The notes under the pieces were generated by a model that saw only the letters and a program-made list of their open reading frames with translations, did no database searches and was not told the DNA's origin. From Streptomyces sp. SID12501 (GTDB taxonomy: Bacteria > Actinomycetota > Actinomycetes > Streptomycetales > Streptomycetaceae), in assembly GCF_010550245.1 (NCBI RefSeq), contig NZ_JAAGLU010000015.1, forward strand, positions 62,001 through 126,000: a DNA stretch of 64,000 bases. Direction: 5' to 3'. Shown piece after piece: positions 1 to 8,804 of this stretch. Each line of letters opens with the position of its first letter. The first letter of the stretch is position 1. The position numbers and the translations under genes are program-made.

Positions 1-378
1 TTATAACGAATAGACAACGGTGCAATTGGTTCGGCGAAGGAAAAAGAACTCAACCATGCACAGCATGGGGTTATTCTCTCGCAAGATCACAACCCAAGAG
101 AAACTATTCATTTGGCATACGAGAGGTAAAACAGGGGTAACTTGACCTGAACATTGACCCGCCTCGTCACGTTACGTCCGATCCTCTCTGCAGCGCGGCA
201 TACACCGGTCGGCCACGCAAGGCGTTTATCTCTTCCGATTCCGGAGGCACAGAATCCGCACAGTGTTTGACGCATCCCGGAAAGCCATTCCCGGGAGGGG
301 TGATACTTCCCCAGCGATCCTCTTGCCCGTGGTGTGTCCGAAAACGGCTGGAGAGGAATTCGGGGCGGAGTCAGAGAT
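1..378. other. Upstream non-coding region
   Basis: No gene could be supported here. The first 150 bases are richer in A and T than the rest of the window, as expected for a promoter-bearing intergenic region ahead of the secreted protein that starts at 379. A purine-rich GGCGGAG about 10 bases before that ATG is a plausible ribosome binding site. Open frames on the opposite strand look like GC-bias artefacts. Confidence 0.5.
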
Positions 379-3300
379 ATGCGCGAGGGGACGGGAAACA
401 CCGTGGACGAGGAACCGACCAAGAGAGCCGGCCACCGGCGAACGAAGCCACTCGTGGCACTCGTCGCCGCGGTCGCGGCGACCGCTCTGGGCCTGGCCCT
501 GCTGGAATCCGGCTTCGGCTTCGGCACTCCCGGGTCGGGACCGGAAAAGCCCGCCGCCAAGGTGAGGCCGGTGGACGAGGACACCGCGCAGGACAAGGCC
601 CGTGCCACCGGTACGAAGGTCGAGGTGACCGCGCTGCGCGACGAGTCGTCCACCACCTACGCCAACCCCGACGGAACCTTCACCCTCACCACCCACGCCC
701 AGCCCATACGCGCCAGGAACGCCGACGGGCAGTGGCAGGACATCGACACCAGCCTGGTCGCCACCGAGCAGGGCTGGACCACCACCGCCTCCCCCACCCC
801 TGTCACCTTCTCCTCGGGTGGTCCCGGCAACTCCGGCGACACCGGTGGCGCGGTCAAGTCGGGTCTGCGCCAGGCCGGTTACGCGAGTGCACGGCAGGCG
901 ACCTACTCCGGTCCGCAGCAGGCCGCGTACACCGCCGCCGGCGACGACAACGAGTCGGGCACCGGGTCCACCGAGGAGGACCCGGCGACCCCCACCATCC
1001 CGAGCACGTGGTCGGACCTGGTCACCCTCACGACCGGCGGACACGACCTGACCGTGTCCTGGCCCGGCGCCCTGCCCGAGCCCGTCATCACCGACGCCCA
1101 GGCCCTCTACCGGGACGTCCTTCCCGACGTGGACCTCCTGCTGACCGCCCGCGACACCGGCTTCTCCCACGTACTGATCGTCCACACCCCCGAGGCAGCG
1201 GCCGCCGAGGCGCTGACCGAGCTCACCTACCGGCTCACCTCCCCCGACCTCACCTTCCAGATCGACCCGGCCACCGACACCGTCACCGCCCACACCTCCG
1301 ACGGCACCGAGGTCGCGGTCTCCCCCACCCCCCTGATGTGGGACTCCGCCGGGACCCCCGACGTCACGATCGGCGACGACCCCGAGCCCACGGACGAGAA
1401 CACCGGGAGCCCCGAGGCCGACCCCAGCGCGTCGGCCTCGGAGGAGTCGGACGAGGAGACCATCACCGAGAGCGAGAACGACGAGGCCGTCACCCCGGAG
1501 GAGACCAACCCGGACAACGGATCGACGTCCGCCACCGCTTCCCCCGACACCAGCACGGGCGACGACACCGAGACCGGCAGCGAGACCGCCAGTGCCGAGC
1601 CCGCGAGCTTCACCCGCGCGGCCCCGGCCGGTTTGTCCACAACCGACACCCTGGCCCTGCAAGGTCTGGCCGGTCCCGTCCCCGGCACCCACGCCGCCAC
1701 CGCCCAGGCCCTGTTGACCGACGGCGCCTACCTCACCGTCCGGGCGGACACCAAACTCCTCACCGCCGCCGGCACCACGTACCCGGTCTTCATCGACCCG
1801 TCCGTCTCCGGCGTCACCGACGCCTGGACCACCGCCTACAAGAGGTACCCCTCCTCCAGCTTCTTCGACGGCGCGAACTACAACACGGGCACCACCGAGG
1901 CCCGCGTCGGCTACGAGTCCGACACGTGGGGCACCGCCCGCTCGTTCTTCCGGCTCAAACTCAACAAGAAGATCAAGGGAGCCACCGTCAGGTCCGCCAC
2001 CGTCAAGGTCCGGGAGACCCACTCCTGGTCGTGCTCGGCCCGCCAGGTCGAGTTGTGGCACACCGGCGGCATCTCCTCGTCCACCACCTGGAACAACCAG
2101 CCCAGTTGGAAGGACCTCATCACCGAGAAGTCCTTCGCACACGGCTGGAAGTCCAGCAGTTGCCCCGACGCCGACGTCGACTTCAACATCAAGTCCCTCG
2201 CCCAGTCCGCCGCCGACGGCGGCTGGACCTCCTTCACCATCGGGCTGCGCGCCAACTCCGCCTCCGGCTCCGGTGCCGAGACCGACCCCTACACCTGGAA
2301 GAAGTTCAGCGCCGAGGGTGATCACGCCCCCGACCTGTCCATCACCTACCTCCGCGCCCCGAACACCCCCACCAACCTGGCCATCACCGCCGGTACCTGC
2401 GACACCTCGGCCAGCCCCTACATCAACATCGGCAAGCAGACCACCATCACCCTGTCCGCCAAGGCCACCGACCCCGACGGCGACCTCGCGTCCCTCTACT
2501 TCGAGTACTGGCGGACCGGTTACAGCAGCACCACCAAGGTCACCGCGACGAAGCCCGCCGCCACCGCCACCGGTGCCGCGTCCTGGGCGATCGCCGGCAC
2601 CAAGTTCACCAACGGCTACGACTACTCCTGGCGTGTACGGGCCGAGGACGACGACGGCACCGACTCCGGCTGGGCCCCCACCACAGGCGACGACGTCTGC
2701 CGCTTCACCTACAACACCTCCATCCCCACCACTCCCGGGGCCGTCTCCACCGTCTTCCCCGAGGACCTCAAGCCCGACGGCAGCAGCGGCAACGGCAGCG
2801 TCTGGTCGACGGAGACCTTCGGCACCACCGGCGCCTTCACCTTCACCACCACCGACACCGACGTCGTGAAGTACGCGTACTCCTTCAACGCCACCACCTA
2901 CGCCAACTACGTCTGCGCCTCCTCCTCCGGCACCACCGGCGGCCCCACCGCCTCCTGCTCCACGGTCATCACCTCCAAGACCGTCACCGGCAAGCCCACC
3001 CTGGCCGGACCCAACGTCCTGTACATCAAGGCGTACGACGCCGCCGGCAACGCCTCCAACGCCAAGAAGTACGTCTTCTACGTCACCCCCAAGGCCGTAC
3101 CGGACGGCGCCGCCGACTACACCGGCGACCAGATCCCCGACTTCGCCGCCATCCGCTCCACCGGCAAGCTCTACATCGAGAGCATCAGCAACACCGGTAC
3201 CTACGTCGCCTCCACCCCGACCACGCACGACGAGGGCACCCTCCTCACCGACGCCACCTCCATCGGCCACTGGTGGAACGGCACCAGCACCTACGCCCTG

Positions 3301-3972
3301 ATCACCCACAACGGCGACTTCGCCCCCGGCGACGGCATCACCGACTTCGTCGTCCGCACCCCGGACGGCGGCCTCTACCTCTACCCCGGCGACGGATACG
3401 GCGGCACCGACGTCTCCCAGCGCCAGGAGATCCAGCTCCCCTCGAACGCCCCGGACCCCGCCACGCTCACCGACATCAAGTCGATGGGCGACGCCAACGG
3501 CGACGAACAGCCCGAACTCCTCGCCATCTCCGGCGACGCCCTGTGGATCTTCAGTGGTTACAGCGGCGGCAGCTTCGCCACCGCCACCCAGCTCTCCGCG
3601 AGCAGCTGGTCGGGCCGCGACCTCGTCACCCTCGCCGACTTCAACTCCGACGACACCATCGACCTGCTCTACCGCACCGCCGCAGGCAACCTCTGGCTCC
3701 GCCACTCCGCCGCCTCGACGACCGGCACCGACTGGACCACCCTGGCCAGCTCCGCCGCAAGCCTCGACGGTGACAGTGCCTACGCCACCGGCGGCTTCCT
3801 CACCACCACCTACCCCTACCTCTACGGCAGTCCCGGCATGACCAGCACCGACCTCCCCGACATCTGGGCCATCACCCCGGCCGGTCTCCTCTACCGCCTC
3901 GACGGCACCGCCACCGGCATCAGTGCCACCACGTACACGGGGAAGACCCTCACCGTCGGAGCCATCGGCTAG
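379..3972 (+). CDS. Secreted DNRLRE-domain protein with C-terminal FG-GAP repeats
   Basis: A 1197-residue surface or secreted protein. After a short charged N-terminus, a hydrophobic segment (about residues 20-45) looks like an uncleaved signal or membrane anchor. A conserved beta-rich region follows, then a Glu/Thr/Ser-rich acidic linker (about 330-410). A DNRLRE domain with the characteristic YPVFIDP entry comes next, then fibronectin/Ig-like segments. The C-terminus has FG-GAP (VCBS-like) repeats carrying Asp-rich loops such as DYTGDQIPDF, DANGDEQPEL and DFNSDDTIDLL. The ATG at 379 was chosen because GGCGGAG precedes it; an in-frame ATG at 334 and GTG at 403 are alternatives. In Streptomyces such proteins are often paired with Rhs toxins; here no Rhs gene follows. 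It is paralogous at its N-terminal half to the LamG protein at 52180-56523. The biochemical role is unknown. Confidence 0.85.
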   Translation: MREGTGNTVDEEPTKRAGHRRTKPLVALVAAVAATALGLALLESGFGFGTPGSGPEKPAAKVRPVDEDTAQDKARATGTKVEVTALRDESSTTYANPDGTFTLTTHAQPIRARNADGQWQDIDTSLVATEQGWTTTASPTPVTFSSGGPGNSGDTGGAVKSGLRQAGYASARQATYSGPQQAAYTAAGDDNESGTGSTEEDPATPTIPSTWSDLVTLTTGGHDLTVSWPGALPEPVITDAQALYRDVLPDVDLLLTARDTGFSHVLIVHTPEAAAAEALTELTYRLTSPDLTFQIDPATDTVTAHTSDGTEVAVSPTPLMWDSAGTPDVTIGDDPEPTDENTGSPEADPSASASEESDEETITESENDEAVTPEETNPDNGSTSATASPDTSTGDDTETGSETASAEPASFTRAAPAGLSTTDTLALQGLAGPVPGTHAATAQALLTDGAYLTVRADTKLLTAAGTTYPVFIDPSVSGVTDAWTTAYKRYPSSSFFDGANYNTGTTEARVGYESDTWGTARSFFRLKLNKKIKGATVRSATVKVRETHSWSCSARQVELWHTGGISSSTTWNNQPSWKDLITEKSFAHGWKSSSCPDADVDFNIKSLAQSAADGGWTSFTIGLRANSASGSGAETDPYTWKKFSAEGDHAPDLSITYLRAPNTPTNLAITAGTCDTSASPYINIGKQTTITLSAKATDPDGDLASLYFEYWRTGYSSTTKVTATKPAATATGAASWAIAGTKFTNGYDYSWRVRAEDDDGTDSGWAPTTGDDVCRFTYNTSIPTTPGAVSTVFPEDLKPDGSSGNGSVWSTETFGTTGAFTFTTTDTDVVKYAYSFNATTYANYVCASSSGTTGGPTASCSTVITSKTVTGKPTLAGPNVLYIKAYDAAGNASNAKKYVFYVTPKAVPDGAADYTGDQIPDFAAIRSTGKLYIESISNTGTYVASTPTTHDEGTLLTDATSIGHWWNGTSTYALITHNGDFAPGDGITDFVVRTPDGGLYLYPGDGYGGTDVSQRQEIQLPSNAPDPATLTDIKSMGDANGDEQPELLAISGDALWIFSGYSGGSFATATQLSASSWSGRDLVTLADFNSDDTIDLLYRTAAGNLWLRHSAASTTGTDWTTLASSAASLDGDSAYATGGFLTTTYPYLYGSPGMTSTDLPDIWAITPAGLLYRLDGTATGISATTYTGKTLTVGAIG

Positions 3973-4037
3973 AGGATCACCGGGCCTCCTCCAAGTCAGC
4001 GGTACCGGCCGCGAGTCGGACGCTCCCGCGCGACGAA

Positions 4038-4095
4038 GCAGCTCCTGGCGGACATGGGTTCTCGACCGAGACCACCCGTGTCCGCCAGGAGCTGC
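4038..4095 (+). terminator. Strong inverted repeat, probable terminator
   Basis: Arms 4038-4059 and 4074-4095 pair over 22 bases with one G-T type mismatch around a 14-base loop. There is no T tract, which is usual for actinomycete terminators. It lies 65 bases after the stop of the DNRLRE gene and ahead of the next gene's leader. Confidence 0.75.
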
Positions 4096-4406
4096 ACCTG
4101 TCTGCCCGGCCCCATCCGCCCCTGATCGCGGCCCCGGCGGGGAGCCCGCCCTTGATGCGTTCCGCCGCCGCGAAGGCACGTTCCTGTGAGTCCGAAGACG
4201 ACCTCCGAAACCGCTTACATCAGAGGGCCGTCGACGCGTACAGTCGCACCGCGCCTGCACTCCCCGACAGGACAGGCGCCCCCCTTACCTCACCAGTTCC
4301 CCTGTGGCGCCCCGGCCGCGACCGATGCATGCCCGAAGTGTTCAAATTGGCATGCACTGGACACATATCCGCCCGGCGTCCACCCCGCATCACCAAGGAG
4401 ACACCG

Positions 4407-6179
4407 ATGCGAAGACTTCTCTCCTGTCTGGCCACAGGCGCCCTCGCGCTCACCGGTCTGGGCGTGACCGTCGCGACGGCGCCGCCCGCCGCGGCGGCCA
4501 CGGCGGCGGCATCCGGCACCTTCAACGTGCTGTCCTACAACGTCGCCGGGCTCCCGGAGATCCTCTCCAGCGCGTCGACCGACCGCGAGACCTCCACGAC
4601 GGCGATCGGTCAGCGGATCGCTTCGTACGACGTCGTGCACGTCGAGGAGGACTTCAACTACCACGCCTACCTCTACGCCGGCGACACCAGCCACGCCTAC
4701 CGCACCCCCACCAGCGGCGGCGCCGGAATCGGCAGCGGCCTCAACACCCTCTCGAAGATCTCCTACGACGAGGACGACTTCGAACGGGTCGGCTGGAACT
4801 CCTGCCAGTGGGACTCCGGCGACTGCCTGACGCCCAAGGGCTTCACCTTCATGCGTGAGCGTCTCGCCGAAGGCGTCTACGTCGACTTCTACAACCTGCA
4901 CACCAACGCCGGCACCAACGACGGCGACCTGGCCTCACGCGCCGACAACCTCAACCAGCTGACAGCGTTCATCCAGTCCCACTCCGCCGGCAACGCGGTC
5001 GTGGTGATGGGTGACACCAACACCCGCTACACCCGCTCCGGCGACACCATCGCCGAGTTCGCCGCCACCAACGGCCTCACCGACGCCTGGGTGAAGAACA
5101 TCCGCGGCGGCGTGGCTCCCGTGAAGGGCAGCGACGCGCTCGTCTGCGACCAGACCGGCGCCACCGTGCCCAACACCTGCGAGGTCGTCGACAAGATCCT
5201 CTACCGCGGCAACGGCTTCGTCACCCTCGACTCGACGAGCTACAACAACGAGCACGCCAAGTTCCTCGAGTCCGGCACCGGCCTGATGCTCTCCGACCAC
5301 GACCCGATCACCGCGTCCTTCACCTGGAAGACCAACCCCGCATTCCAGTTCAGCGACCAGTTCGGCGGCCCGCACGGCGACTACTTCACCGACGCCGCCG
5401 GCGTGCCGTGGGGCGCCCAGGCCACCAGGATCTCGCTGCGCGCCGGCGACCGGGTCGACCAGGTCGCGGTGACCCTGAGCAACGGCACGACGCTCACCCA
5501 CGGCGGCACCGGGGGCACGGCCTCGTCCCTGACCCTGGGCAGCACCGAGTACGTGACCAGCGCGTACCTGTGCCAGGGCAAGTACAACAACACCACGCGG
5601 ATCTTCTACGCGAAGTTCACCACCAGCCTCGGCCGCACCCTCGTCGGCGGCTCCACCACCTCGGACTGTGTCACCCGCAACGCACCCGCGGGCTGGCAGA
5701 TCGCCGGGTTCCACGGCCGTACCGGCGACGAGCTCGACAAGGTCGGCCTCATCTACACGCCGAACGACTTCATGCTGGTCAACCGGGCGACCGGCAAGTG
5801 CCTCGACGTGAACAACTGGTCGGCCGACGACGGGGCGAACGTCCAGCTCTGGACCTGCGCGGGCGGCGCCAACCAGCGCTGGCGCATCGAACCGCTGGGC
5901 GACGGCACCAGCCGGATCGTCAGCACGGTCAGCGACAAGGTGCTCGACGTCAACGACTGCGGCACCTCCGACGGCACCAACATCCAGCAGTGGACGTGGT
6001 GGGACAACGCCTGCCAGCGGTGGACGCTCACCGACACCGACAGCGGGTGGCTGCGCCTGACGAACCCCAACAGCGGCAAGGTCGCGGACGTGGCGGACTG
6101 TGCCGGCGCCGACGGCACCGACGTCCGCCTCTGGACATGGCTGAACAACTCCTGCCAGCAGTGGCAGGCAGTGGCGTAG
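4407..6179 (+). CDS. Secreted sphingomyelinase-like phosphodiesterase with jacalin-like and ricin-B lectin modules
   Basis: A 590-residue exported enzyme. AAGGAG lies 6 bases before ATG 4407. The signal peptide is classic: RR charge, a hydrophobic core and an Ala-rich cleavage region near residue 30. Residues about 38-310 form an endonuclease/exonuclease/phosphatase fold: FNVLSYNVAGLPE at its start (metal-binding Asn), VVMGDTNTR (Asp/Asn catalytic pair) and LSDHDPI (catalytic His) near its end. This is the layout of bacterial neutral sphingomyelinases and related DNase I-fold phosphodiesterases. Residues about 315-455 resemble a jacalin-type lectin (GGPHGDYF, GGTGGTASSL). Residues about 455-590 are a ricin-B trefoil with repeated QxW motifs. 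It is monocistronic between two hairpins. The true substrate (sphingolipid, other phosphodiester or nucleic acid) cannot be told from sequence. Confidence 0.87.
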   Translation: MRRLLSCLATGALALTGLGVTVATAPPAAAATAAASGTFNVLSYNVAGLPEILSSASTDRETSTTAIGQRIASYDVVHVEEDFNYHAYLYAGDTSHAYRTPTSGGAGIGSGLNTLSKISYDEDDFERVGWNSCQWDSGDCLTPKGFTFMRERLAEGVYVDFYNLHTNAGTNDGDLASRADNLNQLTAFIQSHSAGNAVVVMGDTNTRYTRSGDTIAEFAATNGLTDAWVKNIRGGVAPVKGSDALVCDQTGATVPNTCEVVDKILYRGNGFVTLDSTSYNNEHAKFLESGTGLMLSDHDPITASFTWKTNPAFQFSDQFGGPHGDYFTDAAGVPWGAQATRISLRAGDRVDQVAVTLSNGTTLTHGGTGGTASSLTLGSTEYVTSAYLCQGKYNNTTRIFYAKFTTSLGRTLVGGSTTSDCVTRNAPAGWQIAGFHGRTGDELDKVGLIYTPNDFMLVNRATGKCLDVNNWSADDGANVQLWTCAGGANQRWRIEPLGDGTSRIVSTVSDKVLDVNDCGTSDGTNIQQWTWWDNACQRWTLTDTDSGWLRLTNPNSGKVADVADCAGADGTDVRLWTWLNNSCQQWQAVA

Positions 6180-6253
6180 CCCCCGCACGCATGACCGATG
6201 CGTGAGCGGACGGCGTGGCGGGCGCGGGTACTTCTGTCGCCTTGCCGAGCGCC

Positions 6254-6287
6254 AGAAGCCCCGCCGCTTCCTTCCGGCGGGGCTTCT
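6254..6287 (+). terminator. Perfect hairpin after the sphingomyelinase-like gene
   Basis: A 13-base perfect stem (arms 6254-6266 and 6275-6287) with an 8-base loop, 75 bases after the stop codon. It is followed by a short pyrimidine run. It is a typical strong terminator and probably also shields the gene from the convergent transporter gene. Confidence 0.85.
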
Positions 6288-6348
6288 CGCTTTCCGTCCC
6301 GTGCCCGTCAAGGCCTACGGCGCCGTGAACGGACGGCCCGTTTCACGA

Positions 6349-6564
6349 CGGCATGGAGGGATCTCCGTCGATGGCGACGACCACCGATCCCGGCCCCTCG
6401 GCCAGATAGTCGTGTTCCGGACTCCACCGCTGCCGGATCGCACCACCGTCGCGTTGTCGCCGACGTGGGCCACGGTACGGGTCACGGCCCCGTCCATCGA
6501 GATGACGCTGCGGTTGTGGACCAGGACCGGCTCGGCGCTCCGCACCCGTACGGCGGGGAGGACG
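6349..6564 (-). pseudogene. Possible remnant of a coding region
   Basis: Two stretches in different minus-strand frames read like real protein, for example HNRSVISMDGAVTRTVAHVG followed, after a frame change, by a short C-terminal run ending with a stop near 6351. This suggests the decayed tail of a gene. The family was not recognised, and a GC-bias artefact is possible. Otherwise the 385-base gap after the secreted enzyme holds only the terminator. Confidence 0.25.
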
Positions 6565-8073
6565 TCAGGCCGGCAGGTTCGGACGCAGACGGCGGGCCAT
6601 AGCTGCCACAGTGGCACCGATCGTGAGCACAGCAGTGCCCATCAGCAGGAAGTAGGCCGGCAGCGGGAGCACCGCGGTCAGCCGGTAGAGCTGGCCGCCC
6701 AGCACCACACCGACTGCGGCGAACATGCCGTTGAGGGCGAGGAAGCGGCTGGTGAAACCGGGAGGGGCGACTGCTGCGGTGAGTGCGAGGCCGGCCGGGG
6801 CCAGGACGATCTCGCCGAGGGAGTAGAGCAGATAGACGCCGACCAGCCAGGCCATGGAGACCGGGCGCTCCTGGGCCAGCAGGGCGGCCCCGGCCATGAC
6901 GACGAAGCTCAGACCGGCCACGCCCAGCGCGCCCGCGACCTTCGTGGTCACCGCACCGCGCAGCCGCGTCACGAAGGGGGCCAGCAGCAGCACGAACAGG
7001 GGGTGCACCGACTGCATCCAGCTCGCCGGCACCTCGACGCCGAGGACAACGCGGTCGGTGTGGCGCTCCGCGAAGAGGGAGAGTACGGAACCGCTCTGGG
7101 CAAAGATCATCCAGAAGGCCGCCGACGCACCCATTACAGCGGTGAACGCGGAAAGCCGCTTGCCGTCGATGGATGTACGGCGGCTCAGCGTCCGCAGATA
7201 AAGGAACGGCAGAGCCACGGTTGCCAGCCCCAACAGCGCCAGCACCGCGGTGAGCGGCAGCGCGCCGAGCGAGAGCGCGGTGCCGGCGGCTGTGGCGACC
7301 GCGAGGATGATGCCTGCTCGCCGGGCCGCCGTACGGGCCTCTTCACCCGAGATCGGACGCGTCGGGCCTCGGCCGACCCGTTCCAAGGCGCGAATCCCGA
7401 TGCTGAACTGGGCCAGGCCGGCTGTCATGCCGAAGGCGGCTGCGGCGAAGCCGAGGTGCCAGGAGACCTTCTCTGCCAGCAGTCCGGTGACGACGGGGGC
7501 AAGGAGCGCGGAGACCTGGATGCACATGTAGAAGCGGGAGAACGCCTCTTCCCGCTTCTCGGTATCACTGACGGCGGCGACCATCGCGGCCAGTGAAGGC
7601 TTGGACAGACCGGTGCCGGCGACGATGAGTGAGAGTCCGGCATACAGCGCGGGAGCGGAGGTGAGGGAGAGGACGGCGTGTCCGGTGGCGATGAGTCCAC
7701 CGCCGAGAAGCACGGCCCGGCGCGCGCCGAGTACCCGGTCGGCGAGCCAGCCACCGGGTAGTCCGGCCATGAAGTTCAACGACATGTATGTGGCGAACAC
7801 AGCGGTGGCGGTCTGCGAGGCCATGCCCATGCCGCCGTCGGCGGGGGCCGCGGTGAGGTAGAGGACCAGGATCGCGGCCATCCCGAAGAAGCTGAACCGT
7901 TCCCAGAGATCCACGCCGAGCAGCGTGATGAACGCGCGTCGGGCCTCGGGAACAGGGACAGCGCCGCTGTGGACCGGGGACTCGTGCCCGCCTGTGCCGG
8001 ACGGCCGGCTCTCCTCACCCGGGGGCAGAGGTGCGCCCGCGCTGTGGTCGTGCGTCCGGCTCGGGCTCTCCAC
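6565..8073 (-). CDS. POT/PTR2-type proton-dependent oligopeptide transporter (MFS)
   Basis: A 502-residue integral membrane protein of the major facilitator superfamily. It has about twelve hydrophobic segments. The start of the membrane domain, WERFSFFGMAAILVLYL, is the signature of the POT/PTR2 peptide-transporter family (ExxERFxYYG-like). The cytoplasmic loop motif GGWLADRVLGARRAVLLGG follows. The GTG at 8073 was chosen because GGAGAG precedes it and the homologous region begins about 50 residues later; an open frame continues upstream but overlaps the hairpin at 8112-8164. It sits at the edge of the polyketide cluster in the same orientation but behind a terminator, so membership is uncertain. 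It could export or import a peptide-like or polyketide compound, or be housekeeping. Confidence 0.8.
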   Translation of the reverse strand: MESPSRTHDHSAGAPLPPGEESRPSGTGGHESPVHSGAVPVPEARRAFITLLGVDLWERFSFFGMAAILVLYLTAAPADGGMGMASQTATAVFATYMSLNFMAGLPGGWLADRVLGARRAVLLGGGLIATGHAVLSLTSAPALYAGLSLIVAGTGLSKPSLAAMVAAVSDTEKREEAFSRFYMCIQVSALLAPVVTGLLAEKVSWHLGFAAAAFGMTAGLAQFSIGIRALERVGRGPTRPISGEEARTAARRAGIILAVATAAGTALSLGALPLTAVLALLGLATVALPFLYLRTLSRRTSIDGKRLSAFTAVMGASAAFWMIFAQSGSVLSLFAERHTDRVVLGVEVPASWMQSVHPLFVLLLAPFVTRLRGAVTTKVAGALGVAGLSFVVMAGAALLAQERPVSMAWLVGVYLLYSLGEIVLAPAGLALTAAVAPPGFTSRFLALNGMFAAVGVVLGGQLYRLTAVLPLPAYFLLMGTAVLTIGATVAAMARRLRPNLPA

Positions 8074-8111
8074 GCTCTCTCCTTCGTGCGACGCCGGAGC
8101 TCCGGACCGCG

Positions 8112-8164
8112 GTGTCGAGGACTCCGCGGGAGACGTTCGGCGTCTCCCGCAGAGTCCTCGACAC
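8112..8164 (-). terminator. Terminator of the core polyketide operon
   Basis: A 24-base stem with one mismatch (arms 8112-8135 and 8141-8164) and a TTCGG loop. It lies 9 bases beyond the stop of the last core-operon gene (8174). It separates that operon from the POT transporter gene. Confidence 0.85.
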
Positions 8165-8173
8165 GGGTCGGTC

Positions 8174-8482
8174 TCAGTAGTTGGCGAGGACCTTGTAGAT
8201 CTCGAAGGGACGGGCCCGCTCGGTGTCGCGGAACTCCCGCAGCGGTGCCGTCTGGCCCTTGTGCTCCGGGCCGCTCTCCCACTTCTCGAAGGACTCCCAT
8301 GCGTCCCAGTGGCTGACCACGACATAGCTGTCGGGGCGGCCCAGCTCGTTCATCAGCTGGTTGCCCAACAGACCAGGAGTGCCGGCCATGCGACGGCTGG
8401 TCTCGTGGTAGGCCGCCAGAACGTCCTCTCCTCTGGGGGACAGGTGGTACAGCACCACTTCGACGGCAGGAGCGACCGTCAT
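8174..8482 (-). CDS. ABM-superfamily (dimeric alpha+beta barrel) monooxygenase/cyclase
   Basis: A 102-residue protein with the pattern of antibiotic biosynthesis monooxygenase domains: a beta strand at the start (VEVVLYHL), a helix with AYHETSRRM, then PGLLGNQLM and SYVVVSHWDAWESFEKW. The last of these is the conserved W-x-S-xx-xF/W element of the family. The ATG overlaps the stop of the preceding gene by 4 bases, so the two are translationally coupled. In aromatic polyketide pathways such small proteins either oxidise an anthrone-type ring without cofactor or act as cyclases for the later rings. It is the last gene of the core operon. Confidence 0.8.
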   Translation of the reverse strand: MTVAPAVEVVLYHLSPRGEDVLAAYHETSRRMAGTPGLLGNQLMNELGRPDSYVVVSHWDAWESFEKWESGPEHKGQTAPLREFRDTERARPFEIYKVLANY

Positions 8483-8802
8483 GCGGCCGTCCTCGAAAGC
8501 ATGGCGACGATGTTCATCGTCGCCATGGAGCCACCGCTGCGGTACGGGTGCAGCCTGGTGCGGTGCTGCAGGTGGGTGTCGCTGGTCTCGAACTGGCGGA
8601 ACTGCGGTTCGTCGACCCAGTCGCTGATGATGTAGTAGATGTCGTCCTCGTCGACGGTCGTGCTTCTGGACAGCCACTGGCCGCGGTTGGCCGGGTGGCT
8701 GGTGACCGAGCCCCCGACCTCCTTCCACATCCGCTCGAAGTCGGCTTCCATGCCGGGCTTGATCTGCATGCGGAGCATGACCCGGAAAGTTGCGTCGGAC
8801 AC
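8479..8802 (-). CDS. ABM/SchA-CurD-like small polyketide enzyme
   Basis: A 107-residue protein of the same barrel superfamily as its downstream neighbour, but distinct in sequence. It starts with RVMLRMQIKPGMEADFERMW, typical of the family. The middle YYIISDWVDEPQFRQFE matches the strand-helix with aromatic residues. The C-terminus HRTRLHPYRSGGSMATM resembles SchA/CurD-like proteins of spore-pigment clusters. The start is GTG at 8802 with GAGGA upstream. Two small ABM-like genes in tandem after a ketoreductase are common in pentangular polyphenol clusters, where one acts as a cyclase or cyclase partner of the ketoreductase. Which role applies here is not decided by sequence. Confidence 0.75.
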   Translation of the reverse strand: MSDATFRVMLRMQIKPGMEADFERMWKEVGGSVTSHPANRGQWLSRSTTVDEDDIYYIISDWVDEPQFRQFETSDTHLQHRTRLHPYRSGGSMATMNIVAMLSRTAA

Positions 8803-8804
8803 GG

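Noticed and set aside
226..4260. A minus-strand open frame of about 1340 codons opposite the first secreted protein
   Set aside because: It is extremely Gly/Val/Ala-rich with no domain-like sequence, and lies antisense to a gene with clear signal, DNRLRE and FG-GAP features. It arises from GC-biased third positions.
6565..8073. The POT transporter as a definite member of the polyketide cluster
   Set aside because: It is in the same orientation, but it is beyond a strong terminator and has no SARP-type box. Membership is left open and not claimed.
8482..8728. A longer N-terminus for the last ABM-family gene
   Set aside because: The upstream part is out-of-frame sequence of the neighbouring ABM gene; the ATGA overlap at 8479-8482 gives the natural start.
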